Shown here piece by piece: positions 1 to 11,039 of a stretch of 64,000 bases of DNA. The translations under genes and the position numbers were made by a program. This DNA comes from Benincasa hispida. Lineage: Eukaryota > Streptophyta > Magnoliopsida > Cucurbitales > Cucurbitaceae. The stretch covers positions 26,848,866 to 26,912,865 of the forward strand of contig NC_052350.1 in assembly GCF_009727055.1 (NCBI RefSeq). The letters are read 5' to 3'. The notes below the pieces were generated by a model, which was not told the origin of the DNA, searched no databases, and was given only the letters and a program-made list of their open reading frames with translations. The first letter of the stretch is position 1, and every line of letters begins with the position of its first letter.

Positions 1-630
1 GGTTATGAATCCCTCAGATTGCTCCATATAAATTGTCTCCTCAAGATTGCCATATAAAAAAGCAATCTTGATGTCCATTTTCCTAATCTCATAGTCAAAA
101 TATGAGGCAATGGATAGGAGGATTCGGATAGAATTTAGCATGGCAATATGTGAGAAAGTCTCCTCATAGTTGACTCCCTTAACTTTGGGTATAACCATTT
201 TCCACTAGTCTAGCTTTAAAGGTTTGTACATTCCCATCAACACCCTATTTTCTTTTGTAGATCCATTTGTAACCTATAGGTTTAACCTCATTAAGTTGAT
301 CTACAAGATCCCAAACTGAATTGAAGTATATCGACTCCATTGTGAGATCTATAGCTTTGATCCACTCATCTTTGTTAACATCCTTCATTTCCTTCTTGTA
401 AGACAATGGATCCTCAACATCTTCTCAGTTACCATAGCTAGGATTTCCGTTAAACGAATATAACGGGCAGGCGGGTTCACAACCCTCCCACTATTTTGAG
501 GTTCCCTCAATACTTGAGGTAGATTTGACCTACTAGATGATTCAACTTCAACAACTCTTGTTGAGGTGTTGGTTTCTTCAGCAACTCTTGTTGAAGTTTC
601 AATAGTTTCTTTGGAAATTTCATTCAACAC
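1..630 (-). pseudogene. Copia A element 1: integrase-RT linker and RT start
   Basis: The frame at 630-385 is the Ser/Thr/Val-rich linker that precedes reverse transcriptase in Copia polyproteins. It ends with residues like PARYIRLTEI and aligns with the linker of element 2 near 14760-14911. Downstream, about 270-1, broken frames read as the start of reverse transcriptase, with words such as YEETFS, LLSIASYFDYEI and MDIKIAFLYGNLEE. The YVDD catalytic motif would lie beyond the window edge. Stops and frame changes make this a relic. Confidence 0.75.
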
Positions 631-985
631 TATTTTACTATAGAGCTTGTGCTCCCTTATATGGTATTCTTATAGAAAAGTAGCGTTTGTCGACAAAAAT
701 ACTTTATTTTCCTTAGGGTAGAAGAAATAACCACCTCTCATTCTTTTGAGGTAGCCTACAAATAGGCACAATTTTGAACGAGGTTCCAGTTTCTTAGGAT
801 TTGCCTCAAGTACATGTGCTGGGCAACCCAGATTTTGAAATAATGTAAACTAGCTTTATGGTCATTCTATAACTCCAAAGGTATTCTCGTAATACTCTTG
901 GATGGAATCCAGTTCAAAATATACATTACAACATGTATTGTAAAACCCCAAAACGATCAGGTAAGGAAGCATAACTCATCATAGA

Positions 986-1960
986 TCAAACCATGTCCAA
1001 CAAGGTTCGATTTCTCTTTTCTAATACACTGTTCTGCTGAGGTGTACCAGGTGGTGAGAGTTGGGATACTATTCCATGCTCCATCACATAGTTATGGAAT
1101 GTAAGATCAAAAAATTCTCCACCCCGATCAGATCGAAATGTCTTAATTGTTCTATTTAATGCATTTTCAACTTCGACCTTAAACTTTTTGAACTTTTTAA
1201 AGGATTCGGACTTATGTTGCATTAAATTAACATACCCATAACTTGAATAATCATCAGTAAAGGTGATGAAACATTCAAAACCTCCTCCTGCTTTTACATT
1301 CATCGGACCATAAATGTCTGAATGCACTAGCTCTAAGGGTTCTTTGGCCTTGTGACCTTTTCCAGTGAAAGATCTTTTAGACATTTTGCCTTCAAGGCAT
1401 GACTCACACACAGGTAAAGAATTTTCTTCTAACTCGCTTTGAAGTCCATTCTTTACCAATCTCTCAATCCTCTTGAGATTGATGTGTCCTAATCTCAAGT
1501 ACCAAAGTTGGCCATTTTCTTTAGGAGAAATTCTAAGTCTTTTATTTTGAGTTACCATAGTTTTAAACATTCCAGTGTTAAGGAAGGCTTTAATTCCTAA
1601 CAGTCTTAGCACATAAAGATTGTTTTCTAACTTAGTAGAACAAATATTAATACCATTCTTTGAAATAAACACTTTATTTGCAGAGAATTGAATACAATAA
1701 TATGTTCTAACAAACACTTTATTGAAATTAAGTTCCTCTTCAAACCAGAAACAACATGTACATTTTCAAGTAAAATATATTTATTCTGTAAAGTCAGTTG
1801 GAGACCTGTCACTGCGAAGCTGAAATGACGTGCCCAGTTCCAACCCACATCATCATCCCCAGCTTCCAGCTGTCGTCAGAAATTAATTCCCTAAAATGAA
1901 GAACAAACATGGTTAGTGGCGTTTGAATCAATTATCTAGGTAGAATAATCATTCTCCACT
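986..1960 (-). pseudogene. Copia A element 1: protease end, GAG-pre-integrase and integrase core
   Basis: A 243-codon open stretch (1717-986) holds the GAG-pre-integrase zinc region (LWYLRLGHINL, later CESCLEGK) and the rve integrase core. The integrase acidic triad is visible: LVHSDIYGP, FRSDRGGEF and the E of VLEKRNRTLL. The protease lies upstream, and its active site at 1921-1929 reads D-S-N-A in place of D-S/T-G-A, so the conserved glycine is lost. A frame change separates the protease from the integrase frame near 1720. The integrase core itself is well preserved. The order protease-integrase-RT is diagnostic of Ty1/Copia. Confidence 0.85.
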
Positions 1961-1989
1961 AAACAAGTCTCCAATACAAGTCAATCATA

Positions 1990-2858
1990 TTTACCTTACT
2001 TGGCCTTCTTCTTTTCTGCCAAGTATTTGGGATACTTTCTTTTATAATGTCCCTCCTGGTTGCAATAGAAACAAATTCCCTTTTCCACCTTGGCCTTCTT
2101 GCCCTTCTAGGCAGCAGCTAGTGAGTTAGCTTTCCCCTTTCCACCTTTATTCTTCTTCCAGTTTTTGGTTTCGAAAGAAAAAGGCACAGACTTTGTCCCA
2201 GAGCTCGGATCTCTGAAGAACTTCTTAGAGGATGAAATAACATTTACCTCACCCTTCCATTCCTTGGTTTTCATCAAGGATTGAAATGTCTATAGCTCGT
2301 TGAGCAAGGTGGTCAGGTTGTAGTCAATTTTGTTCATAACAACATTGCTACGGAACTGTAGGAAACTTTGAGGTAAAATTTCCAGGATGAAGCTAATCTA
2401 ACTAGCTTCATCGATGATGGATCCATTCATCTCTCCACGTTGAAGTGGACCATCATGTTGAGAACATGTTCTCTAATAGATGCCCCTTCTTGTGTACGGG
2501 CATTAAAGATGTATTTGACAGTGTCGTGCTTGAGCTGTGCAGATGGTTGTCCGAATATTCCCCTCAGGGACTCCATGATCTCACGGGTCGCGAGTATAGG
2601 CTCATGCTTTCTGGCCAAGACTTCAGAAAGGCTTGTTAAGATGTATATTCGGGCCTTATCGTTTGCTCGTGTTCGACGCTCATATGCTTCTCGAACGTTT
2701 TGAGCAACATTTGGAGCTGGAATGGGAGGATAATCCTCCATTAGGACAAATTGGAGGTCATCAATGATTAAGATAGTGCTGATTATGTTTTTTCAAGTTG
2801 TGTATTTATCACCCGTTAGTTTGTAGGCAATGAGTAAATTAAGAGTCGCGGAATTCAT
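1990..2858 (-). pseudogene. Copia A element 1: gag with degraded zinc knuckle
   Basis: gag starts at the ATG at 2858 (MNSATLNLLIAYKLTGD). A TGA replaces the usual tryptophan codon soon after. The reading frame is then open from 2741 to 2427 with the UBN2-type capsid domain (KARIYILTSLSEVLARKHE, FGQPSAQLKH, REHVLNMMVHFNV). The CCHC knuckle near 2040-2085 reads CFYCNQEGHYKRKY, so the fourth zinc ligand is Tyr in place of Cys. A Lys-rich stretch precedes the knuckle, as in the other Copia A gags. The start codon was chosen because it matches the start of element 2 at 12533. Confidence 0.8.
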
Positions 2859-5412
2859 TATGAATTAATTTGCTGAAACCATACAAATTATTTATATTTG
2901 TATATTTGCATTAAACCACTTAGGAAAAAGAATCAATGTTAACAAAATAATCTAATGTACCCTAAGTGACATATATTTTTGCAATGATGCTTTAGTGAGA
3001 TAGAACAAAAGCCATCATAGGGTGATCAAGTGCCCCTTCACTGAAATGAGATAATCTCAGCCAATAGACAAAATAACTCCTTGTTACTGTAATTATCAGT
3101 CACCATTGTTCGGTCAAAATATAGTTAAACTCACTTAACATTTCTTGTAAGTGTAAGCTCTCATTTTAGATTCTAGAGTTCTGCCTCAATAAGCCAATCG
3201 TAGGAAAAGCTGATTGGGGCAAAAACTAAAGTAACTCTTATCCATTTTTAGAGTTTGAATAAAGCGTTATGCAAAAATTTCATCCATGATGGGACACTCT
3301 AGGTGCCACGAGGCCGTGCATGAGTTTTTTACTTCAAACTAATGAGAGAGACTGAGGGATGTGTTGTCACACGTCCCGCTTCCACTTACTATAAATACTC
3401 TCTCCATTCACCTTGATATTAATCTATACAAATACCATCCGTAGGGGGGCACTCAAGGTGCCTCGAGGCCGAGTATAGATCTCACGATGTGAAATTTTAG
3501 GAAGAAATGTGAAAAGGATAAAAAAGAAGTATCATATACCTCATTTCCCTCCCATTGAGTATTTTACCTAGGGAAACTCAAAGTTATTGTTTAATCTGCC
3601 CAAAAAACGACATTTGTTTTGGATAGTTAAACAATTTTGATTAAAGTTCATTAAATATTTAACAACCATTAACTAATAATTGCATGCTTGTAACAAATCT
3701 ATCTAATTCACTTTTCAGGTAAGTTTTCAGGTAGGGGTGTTACGTTTCTATCGACTAAAATACCCCAGCCCAGCCTAGACAGACCTTAGACAAAAAGTCT
3801 CTTATAGATATATTTGTTACAAATTTAATCTTTTAATTAAGAATTAATTTAATCCTATTAAACCGATTAAGAAATTAAACTTAAATTTCTAGTCTCATTA
3901 GAAAAGTGATCTTAGGTCTATGTGACGAACGCTCGAACACAGTAACCTCGAACGCTCGAACAAATGACCGCAACACTACATAAACACTTCACGCTCGTCC
4001 TCAACGATCACCTTGATCATGAAATCCCCAGCAACATGAACGGCCTCCACAGAACCTCGATGATGTCGAGATGAGTATTAACACCACCAAGAAGGTTACC
4101 TTGGTATTCTCGGTGTGAGAATCCAAAAGGTGGGCTCTATGTGGACTTGGTTAATATTATAACAATTACAAAAGGTGGGCTCTATGTTTAAATGTATGTT
4201 ATTAAAAAATGCATTAATAACTATTTTAAAAAATGATTTTAACCTAAGATTTGAATGCAATTTTGAATTATTGATTTTAGTTATCATTTCATTTTAATTA
4301 TAAGTTTTATAAAAAAAAAAAAAGAAAATTAATTAAAACCATACATTGTAAGTTAAGCATACTTAGTTAATATTATAACAATTACAAATTACCCTAAAGT
4401 GGTGACATGTTCATGCAATTCTATTTCATTACTAACATACATAACAGTTATATAATAAGGTAATGAAATAAATAATAACATACATTTAAACATGCATCCA
4501 TACACTATATTATAACTCTTATAATATAAATGATGCATGTATATGTTATTAATGCATGCATACATATATTATAACATTTATACTATATGATGTATGAACA
4601 TGCTATATCAATCAAATCATGCAATTACATATATTATAACACTTATAATATAAATGATACATGAAATTAAATACATAACCTATGGTGGGATTTAATACTA
4701 TATGACATACAATATGACATATATATTTAAATAAAATCATACATCAAATGCATAACTAATAAAAACATTATTGGACCGGATTAGACACTTAAACAATTAT
4801 TTAAATTAATATAAATCTTAATTAAAGAAAAAAATCTAACTATTACATAATTAAATAAACAACCGGTTCAAAATAAGGGAACTAGACCTTGAATTGCTCG
4901 AACCAAACCATCTATCCTTTGAATCGGACCCGAACTACTCGAACTGATCGAACTGCAAGCAAACCAAGCAAGCCACAAACCGAACCAGATAAGGACCGAT
5001 TTGTTCTTTCCGTCTGGCAGCGTTGCAATGCTATGGAAAGAACACAATGTTGTTCTTCATCGTAGCGTTGCAATGCTACGGTACGGTCTTTACTGTACAG
5101 TCGCGTTTTCCATTGTTTTTCTGTCAAATTTGGTCTTGTTTTCTCCAGATCGACATTGAAAAAACCACGAACAACTTAAGGACTTAGATGTACAGACTTG
5201 ATAGCAATTAATTGCCCTAAAATATGGGCCCTTACAAACCAATTTTGTAAAAAGAGTGCAATAAACAAAAGAGCCAATCCCAAAAACATCCAAAAATTTT
5301 AATCAAACACATTTTTAAACATCAATCACATGAAAATTGACAAAATGTAAAATTCCATCAAAACAATGTAAAATTAATTATGAAACGTTGGAAAAATTTG
5401 AGCCAAAAACCT
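2859..5412 (-). other. Copia A element 1: long untranslated 5' leader
   Basis: About 2.55 kb separates the primer binding site from gag without a coding frame. The leader has recognisable modules shared with the leaders at 42266-46034 and 62344-64000. One is a GC-rich block with TTGCAAC words (5020-5095). Another is a strongly AT-rich zone of repeated tatattataa and catgcat words (4440-4760). A third is a module with 'gccacgaggccg' and 'gcctcgaggccg' (3300-3470). Leaders this long are known in some plant Copia lineages. A role in packaging or in lost accessory genes is only inference. Confidence 0.65.
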
Positions 5413-5426
5413 GGCTCTAAAACCAA
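5413..5426 (-). promoter_or_regulatory. Primer binding site (tRNA-iMet type)
   Basis: On the minus strand the site reads TTGGTTTTAGAGCC, a two-base variant of the usual Copia site TTGGTATCAGAGCC that pairs with initiator tRNA-Met. It lies one base inside the LTR end (…TCA at 5428). The same spacing is seen at 42254 and 62332. Confidence 0.8.
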
Positions 5427-5427
5427 T

Positions 5428-7375
5428 TGAATGAAACATTAAAGGTCCTTAAGCGAAAAATGGGATCAGACCCAAACCCAAAATTTATAGAACATCAATT
5501 TTACAAAAAGAACATATAGAAATGCATCTAATTAAAATACAGCATGTGAGAAAAGAATTAGAGAAGAGTAAAAGTGGGTTTAGAAACCCTTACCTTTGAA
5601 GAACCTTTCTTCGAGAAAGAAAACCCTTGAACCAAAAAAGACGCCACCACCGTGGAAATTTCTGTATTCTCTGGGTGAGAATCCAAGAGTTTGTGTGTGC
5701 TCTGTCTATCTTGGAAGACGGAATTGAGAGGAAAGCAAGAGATTAGGAAGGAAAAATTTGAACTTACAGAACCTTTCTGTAAATTCTTTTAGGAAGAAGA
5801 ATATGAATCAATAATAAACGTACTGCAACCCCTTCCCACTATCACGTTGAGGAGAGAAAATAGGGGGGGGGGGGGGGGGGATTACAACTCCCTCCCAAAA
5901 TTGATTTTTTAAAAAATAAATAAAATAAATTTATTTTTAATAAATCAATTAAATATATTATTTATATAATAACTACCTTATTATGTAATATATATATATA
6001 ACTATATTTTATATCAAATATAACAATATAACCTATGATTTCTATATTGTATCGAAATACAATATAACCTATAATTTCAATTTCTCTCTACCAATGACTT
6101 TTAATATAATACATTTTATATTAAATTTAATTATATGAATCCAATTCAGATAATCAATATTTGAATTATATTCAAATATTTATTCATCTCTAACAAACTT
6201 TATATTATAATGTATCAAATACATTATATTATTTATTATATATATAATTGATTAAATTAATTATATCACATATAATTAATTCTCTCAATCAATTTAAACA
6301 ATTCAAATTAATCAAAAATTGATTCTCATCAATACCCATTGAGCTATAGAGGGGATCTTATGGACCTGTAGCTCGAAGCTTCATCGACACGTGAATTATT
6401 AATTAAACTTTTTTAATTAAATTATTCACCATCCGTTAACTATCAGACACTCAACTAAAAGATCGACAACTACACTTTCACACTACAGATATATTTTTGT
6501 GTTCATTGGATATAACCAGTCTTACAGAATGATGACGCTTCACAAAATAGCTCAAAAGTACAGTTAGGCCAAAATTACTTTTTGCCCCTATAGTTAACAT
6601 CTATCTTTAAGTACAACTGATCCATCTAATGAACAATAAATCATAGTCCAACTATGATCAAATACCTCTCAGGCCAGGAGAGGGTGTGACATCACATTGT
6701 TCAAGCCCCGTAAATCAACCCTTAAGTGAGCAAATTTTATCCTACTTACCCTCGACGTTAGGGAATGAGTGAATTTCTTCTTATGTAGTTGCGTTCCCAG
6801 CTCCCAGACGAATCCCAAAAAATGGTAGGCTTATTCAGTCAGCGATCTGATCACCTCTCACCCATACCAATCAAAGGAACCACATTCAATAGGCAATAAT
6901 TCAACAACTCATTTAGGATTCAGGTCATGACCTATGGTCAATCCTAGTGAAATGTAAGTCTCTATATGAACGGTGTTATATAATAAGACTAAGCATTTCG
7001 TGGTTCAGTCTTATACAACTCTTTTTGTATAAGAATACCCTGTTTCACATGTCTTCACATGAAAGATCAGGATTAGATCATTTGTAGCACTTTACAACAA
7101 TTGTAACATCTATAAAGTGAGTCATACACGTAGTGTCCACCAGGATAAGGTATTCGGCTTATCCATCTACTACAAATCATTTAGATTGTCACTTAAACAT
7201 GATCCACCCGTATGTCTCTACATACATATTTAAGCTACAAGATAACCTTGGATGTTAGTTTATTGGTTTGTGGATTAATGCAACTAAATGTCAAATAAAA
7301 CATCACATATTTTATTAGATAAATAAGAATTACAAACTATAGGACCCTACAATATTTAGGGCATCAACCCCAACA
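5428..7375 (-). mobile_element. Copia A 5' LTR (copy A), full length
   Basis: This 1948-bp LTR begins TGTTGGGGTTGATGCCC at 7375 and ends …TCA at 5428, next to the primer site. It carries blocks shared by the other copies: 'gggcatcaaccccaaca' (start, + strand), a short stem-loop (7010-7033), the core around 'gatccatctaatgaacaat', then a long AT-rich 3' half. An 18-base G run (5863-5880 on +) interrupts the 3' half. It is still attached to its own internal region, so it is not a solo LTR. Confidence 0.85.
5863..5880. repeat. G18 homopolymer
   Basis: Eighteen consecutive G on the + strand inside the LTR. Related copies have only short G runs here (around 36379: gggaggggagttac). This is an expanded mononucleotide tract, which could also be affected by sequencing error. 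Confidence 0.9.
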
Positions 7376-7419
7376 AGTTTAATATAAAATCACTATTTAA
7401 TGGAATTTCTTTTGGTTAG

Positions 7420-7975
7420 GATGCATATGAATCAACTCAAGACCTCAGATAGAAAATTAGCAAAAGATTCTAGTTTACTTGGGAAGATCCATGCAGAACA
7501 ATTTCCCACATGGTTGAAATCTAAGGCAATATTTTATACTATGCTATTTTCATAAAGGTTCTATTGAGCATTGAATGTATAAAAGTGTAACATACTTTAA
7601 CTAGCAAATAGATATGTTTCATCTTTCAGATTCAGTTCAACGATTTTCACATAAGGAGTGTGGAAAGAACAACCCAAAATAGTGGTGTTCTTATAGATGC
7701 AACTACATTATGTAGTTCCAATGCTAAAGATAAATCTCAAGTTATGAACACAGCCGCTTATTATGGAGTTTTACAAGAAGTCCTTTTGTTGGACTATTAT
7801 GTTTACCAACTTCCAATATTTAAATGTGATTGGGCAAATGTTCGAATTGGAGTACAGGTTCAGGAAGGGCCGACTTTTGTTAACTTACATCAAAGTCAAA
7901 GCGTATTTACATGAGAGCATTTCGTCCTTGCCTCACAAGCAAAAACTTGTTTTATGTTAAAGAACATGACACCTC
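7420..7975 (+). pseudogene. CACTA transposon fragment: TNP2-type C-terminal region with DUF4216
   Basis: Two coding pieces are recognisable. At about 7430-7535, 'MNQLKTSDRKLAKD' to 'EQFPTWLKSK' matches the linker that follows DUF4218 in TNP2-like proteins. After a likely intron ending 'ttcatctttcag' (about 7628), the frame through 7912 reads as DUF4216: RTTQNSGVLI, YYGVLQEVLLLDYY, PIFKCDW, GPTFVNLHQ. A frame change then gives FVLASQAKTCFM up to about 7960. DUF4216 is found in plant CACTA (En/Spm) ORFs. Both ends are cut by Copia A LTRs (7375 and 7976). There are no terminal inverted repeats here. It is a relic with no function expected. Confidence 0.75.
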
Positions 7976-8424
7976 TGTTGGGGTTGATGTGCTAAATCTC
8001 GTAGGGTCCTATAGTTTGTAATTATATTGTACAAACATCTTATTTATCTAATAAAATATGTGATGTTTTATTTGACATTTAGTTGCAATAATCCCATAAA
8101 CCAATAAACTAACATTCAAGGTTAACATTTATAGCCTAAACATGTATATAGAGACATACAGGTGGATCATATTTAGTGATAACCTAAATGGTCTGTAGTA
8201 GATGAATAAGGTTGGATACCTTATTCTAGTGACACTACGAGTATGATCCGCTTTGTAAATGTTACTATTGTTGTAAAGTGCTACAAATGATCTGATCCTG
8301 ATCATTCATGTGGAGACATATGAGTAGGGGTATTCTATACAAAGGAATTTGTATAAGACCAGACCACAAAAATGATAAGTTTCATTATATAACACCGTTC
8401 ATAATAGAGACTTACATTTCACCT
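7976..8424 (+). mobile_element. Copia A LTR fragment (copy B), 5' quarter
   Basis: It starts TGTTGGGGTTGATG at 7976 and follows other copies through the stem-loop (8333-8358) to 'cttacatttcacc'. There it switches abruptly to unrelated sequence near 8424. The last ~1.5 kb of the LTR is missing. It faces away from LTR A, on the far side of the CACTA fragment. Confidence 0.8.
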
Positions 8425-8806
8425 GAAGGAAATCACAAACACAGATCTCCATGAGCAGCGGTAGTAGATCGTTCCAAATCCCATTCAGATTTAACACAAA
8501 CAATTACAGTCTTAAACGAAAACTAACAGGTTATGCGTAAACAAAAATTATAACATGCTACGAGATAACCAAGGGATAGAGGATGCGTACCTTTAAATAA
8601 CCATTCTTTAAGAATTCGTCGATCAGTCTCCAATGCATCCAACAACAACACTCGAACGCAACGAACAGAAATACCCACAACACAAACAATGAACGCAGCC
8701 TCAATGAACGTCTGAATGCTCCTCAAACCCAATTGAGTCCAACTCGATTAAAAAACACCACCACAAGTGTTACACCCCATCGCATATGCGAGTAGAACCT
8801 TAAACC
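8425..8806. repeat. Unclassified repeat junk, possible LTR end of another family
   Basis: No coding frame. The words 'gagcagcggtagtagatcg' and a run of 'acctttaaataaccattctt' look like the 3' end of another LTR read on the minus strand, by analogy with 15807-15840. I cannot assign it further. Confidence 0.35.
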
Positions 8807-9506
8807 CAGCCCAGCTTTCTTTCAAAATGATCTTTACGAAACTTTCTAAGAGCATCGCATGAATCATTTCAGTCTATCAGTAATGAGGACATTGTTGCAT
8901 TTAAATTTGGAGGTGCCAATATTTATTTTCAACCTTGCTACTTTTAGACATTTGAAAAAAAAATCATAACGTTGAGATCGGATCCTACTCGTAGTTAGAT
9001 GTCCGCATGACACTCATGGGGGCAAGCCAAAACGAAGGTATGAATCGTGATCAACGCATAAATCAAGTGATCCCAACTCCGCTGCCAATTGGGCATAAGT
9101 TTAGACTGAGAAAGAGCGCCTCGCTCGTAGTTGGATGCTCGCATGACACCCATGGGGGCAAGCCAAAACGAAGGCAAGGCACTTGGATCAGCGCAAGGTC
9201 ACAAAAAGAATATTTAAACCGCACAAGGATAAAAATTATTTGCAAACACCTCAGTTAAAAAAAAAAGTTTTGAAATAAATCATGCGATGCCCTAAAAACA
9301 AATAAAGTCTTTTTGAAGGTTAAACTTGCGGTCTCTAAGTATTAAAAATATTTTAGGAAGAGACCAGGATAGAAATTAAGAAGATTTTGGTTCATAAGAT
9401 TTGAATAAGACACCTCGAGAAATCTAGGTAAGGAAAAGGCGGCTGACTCTCTAAAGAAATCCTTAGTTTATGCTTGAGGACAATCATTGTTTTAAATTTT
9501 GGGGTG
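8807..9506 (+). mobile_element. Gypsy/Tat-like element: 3' internal tail and polypurine tract
   Basis: Noncoding region just upstream of an LTR. It ends with the arrangement typical of plant Ty3/Gypsy Tat-like elements: a 'cttgaggacaatcattgtt' word, then 'aattttggggtg' (polypurine tract, about 9494-9506), then the LTR start TGATAACGGG at 9507. An imperfect ~133-bp direct duplication lies inside (8985-9178). The coding part of the element is not present upstream, where the sequence is unrelated. Confidence 0.6.
8985..9178. repeat. Imperfect direct duplication, ~60 bp repeated at 133-bp spacing
   Basis: The words 'gcatgacactcatggggg' (9005) and 'gcatgacacccatggggg' (9138) each sit in about 60 bp of matching sequence (ctcgtagtt… to …gccaaaacgaagg). 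The spacing between copies is about 133 bp. Confidence 0.8.
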
Positions 9507-10990
9507 TGATAACGGGTAGAAATGCACGTTATTACAGCGAAAATAAGTAAAAAAATGAGAAAATGCGACAGTAAAAATACGCAAAGTCATGTCCAAAAGC
9601 GTTGAACTAAGAATATTGCGATCGCATGCGCCTATTACATAAAAGCAGCTAATTTACTTATTTTGTGCAGGAAAAATGTGTTGGTGCAAGTAAAATTGCG
9701 ATCCAAAGAATTCGGTGTCTGCGCGTATGGAAAGATTGCGATCACAAAGCCAGGCGATCGTATGCACTTGCGAAAATTCGTTCAAGAAGGTGGCCACATA
9801 AAGACGGCACATCAAGGTGAAAGGATAATAAATCATGATTGGATGAAAAGTTGATGATGGTCGAATCCGAATTTAGTTGACAAGTCGTTAACGACACACT
9901 ATAGCAAGTACATTCAACTTTTTGGTGACCAATTATCGGCGCTCAGACAGAAGATTTAATGACCTCCCATCATTGCAATCATTAGAGAGTAAAGCTTCTT
10001 CACCTCGAGCTCTATAAATACCGAAGGCCACCATCGTTAAAGGAGTTCGCCATATAGAGAAGTTAGATCATATACAAATAGATAGTCATTAATTTGTAAT
10101 TATTTATATACTTAGAAGACAAAGGAAAGCGAAGAGAAGAAGACGCCGAGAGGACATTCTTGGACAGTCGGAAGACTGCTGGGAAGTGCTACAAAAGGAG
10201 AGAGGACCAACACTTGCGAAAGTAAGGATATTCTTCTGGGCAGAGTTAGAGTGAAAAGACAGTGTAAAAGGCCACGGGAAACAAGACATTGCTACCGGGC
10301 TTCTTATCTCTACATTCTATTGTTGTTTTGTATTCTGCATTTAATCTTTAGACAATGGAAAGCTCATTTCAATTTATGTTCAATCTCTCCACATTTCGCA
10401 TGAGTAGCTAAATTTTAGAATGGGTTGAGAAGTATTTAGCTAGCATGATCTAAGATCTTTACTTTATGCGATCGTCTTGTCTTATGTATGCGTCATTCAT
10501 CCTTTAAAGATGCTCGGGCAAGTGGTATAAAGATAGAATCTAGGCTTGGGAAAGTCGATTAGAATCTATGCTCGGGAGAGTCAGATTAGAACCGCATAAG
10601 CAAGAGATAGAAACTTAGGAATAAGTTCTGTTTGCTATTAACACATCACATGCACCCAAAAGATAGAATATGATAGTATGCGGTCACATTGTGTATGTGT
10701 GCATCATTAATCATCGCATAAACAAGAATAGAGGCTTAGACATAAGTCCTATGGACATTATCATACATCTCATGCGTCCTAGAAATAGGAATTATGGCAT
10801 TTGCATTGGGAGATGACTTGTTGTTGTGTGTGTGTAGCATGATCGCATAACTTGAACGTAATCTTAGAAAGTGTTAGCTAAATCCCTTCTCGACCCGTCC
10901 ACCGCATACTCATTGTAATTCTCGTTTCATCAACTCTTTACTCGAATTTGTCGCATAGCCACCGTGAGTAATTTTCGAGAATGGAAACTC
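9507..10990 (+). mobile_element. Gypsy/Tat-like LTR
   Basis: It starts TGATAACGGGTAGAAATGC directly after the polypurine tract. The sequence is less AT-rich than its surroundings and carries many 'gcgatcgcatgcg'-like words. It also has a degenerate internal repeat at about 10480-10860 around 'cataagcaagagatagaa', 'cataaacaagaatagagg' and 'acataagtcctatgg'. The 3' limit is unclear. It fades into Copia A LTR sequence between about 10980 and 11040. No coding frame of note. Confidence 0.6.
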
Positions 10991-11039
10991 TCTTTCAACT
11001 ACTAAATTTAGGAAAATATTTTTTCTTTTATCTCACGGT

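Larger units (their letters stand above)
1..7375 (-). mobile_element. Copia A element 1: 5' LTR, leader, gag and part of pol
   Basis: This is a Ty1/Copia retrotransposon read on the minus strand and cut off by the window's left edge. In transcription order it has a 5' LTR (7375-5428), a primer binding site (5426-5413), a long untranslated leader (5412-2859), then gag, protease, integrase and the first part of reverse transcriptase (2858-1). The polyprotein is broken by stop codons and frame changes and by changed key residues, so the copy cannot be autonomous. It is the only copy here that still joins a full LTR to gag-pol. The 3' half lies outside the window. Confidence 0.85.

Noticed and set aside
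9654..9854. Overlapping 60-63 codon frames in the Gypsy/Tat-like LTR
   Set aside because: They lie wholly inside LTR sequence, on both strands, with no known domain.
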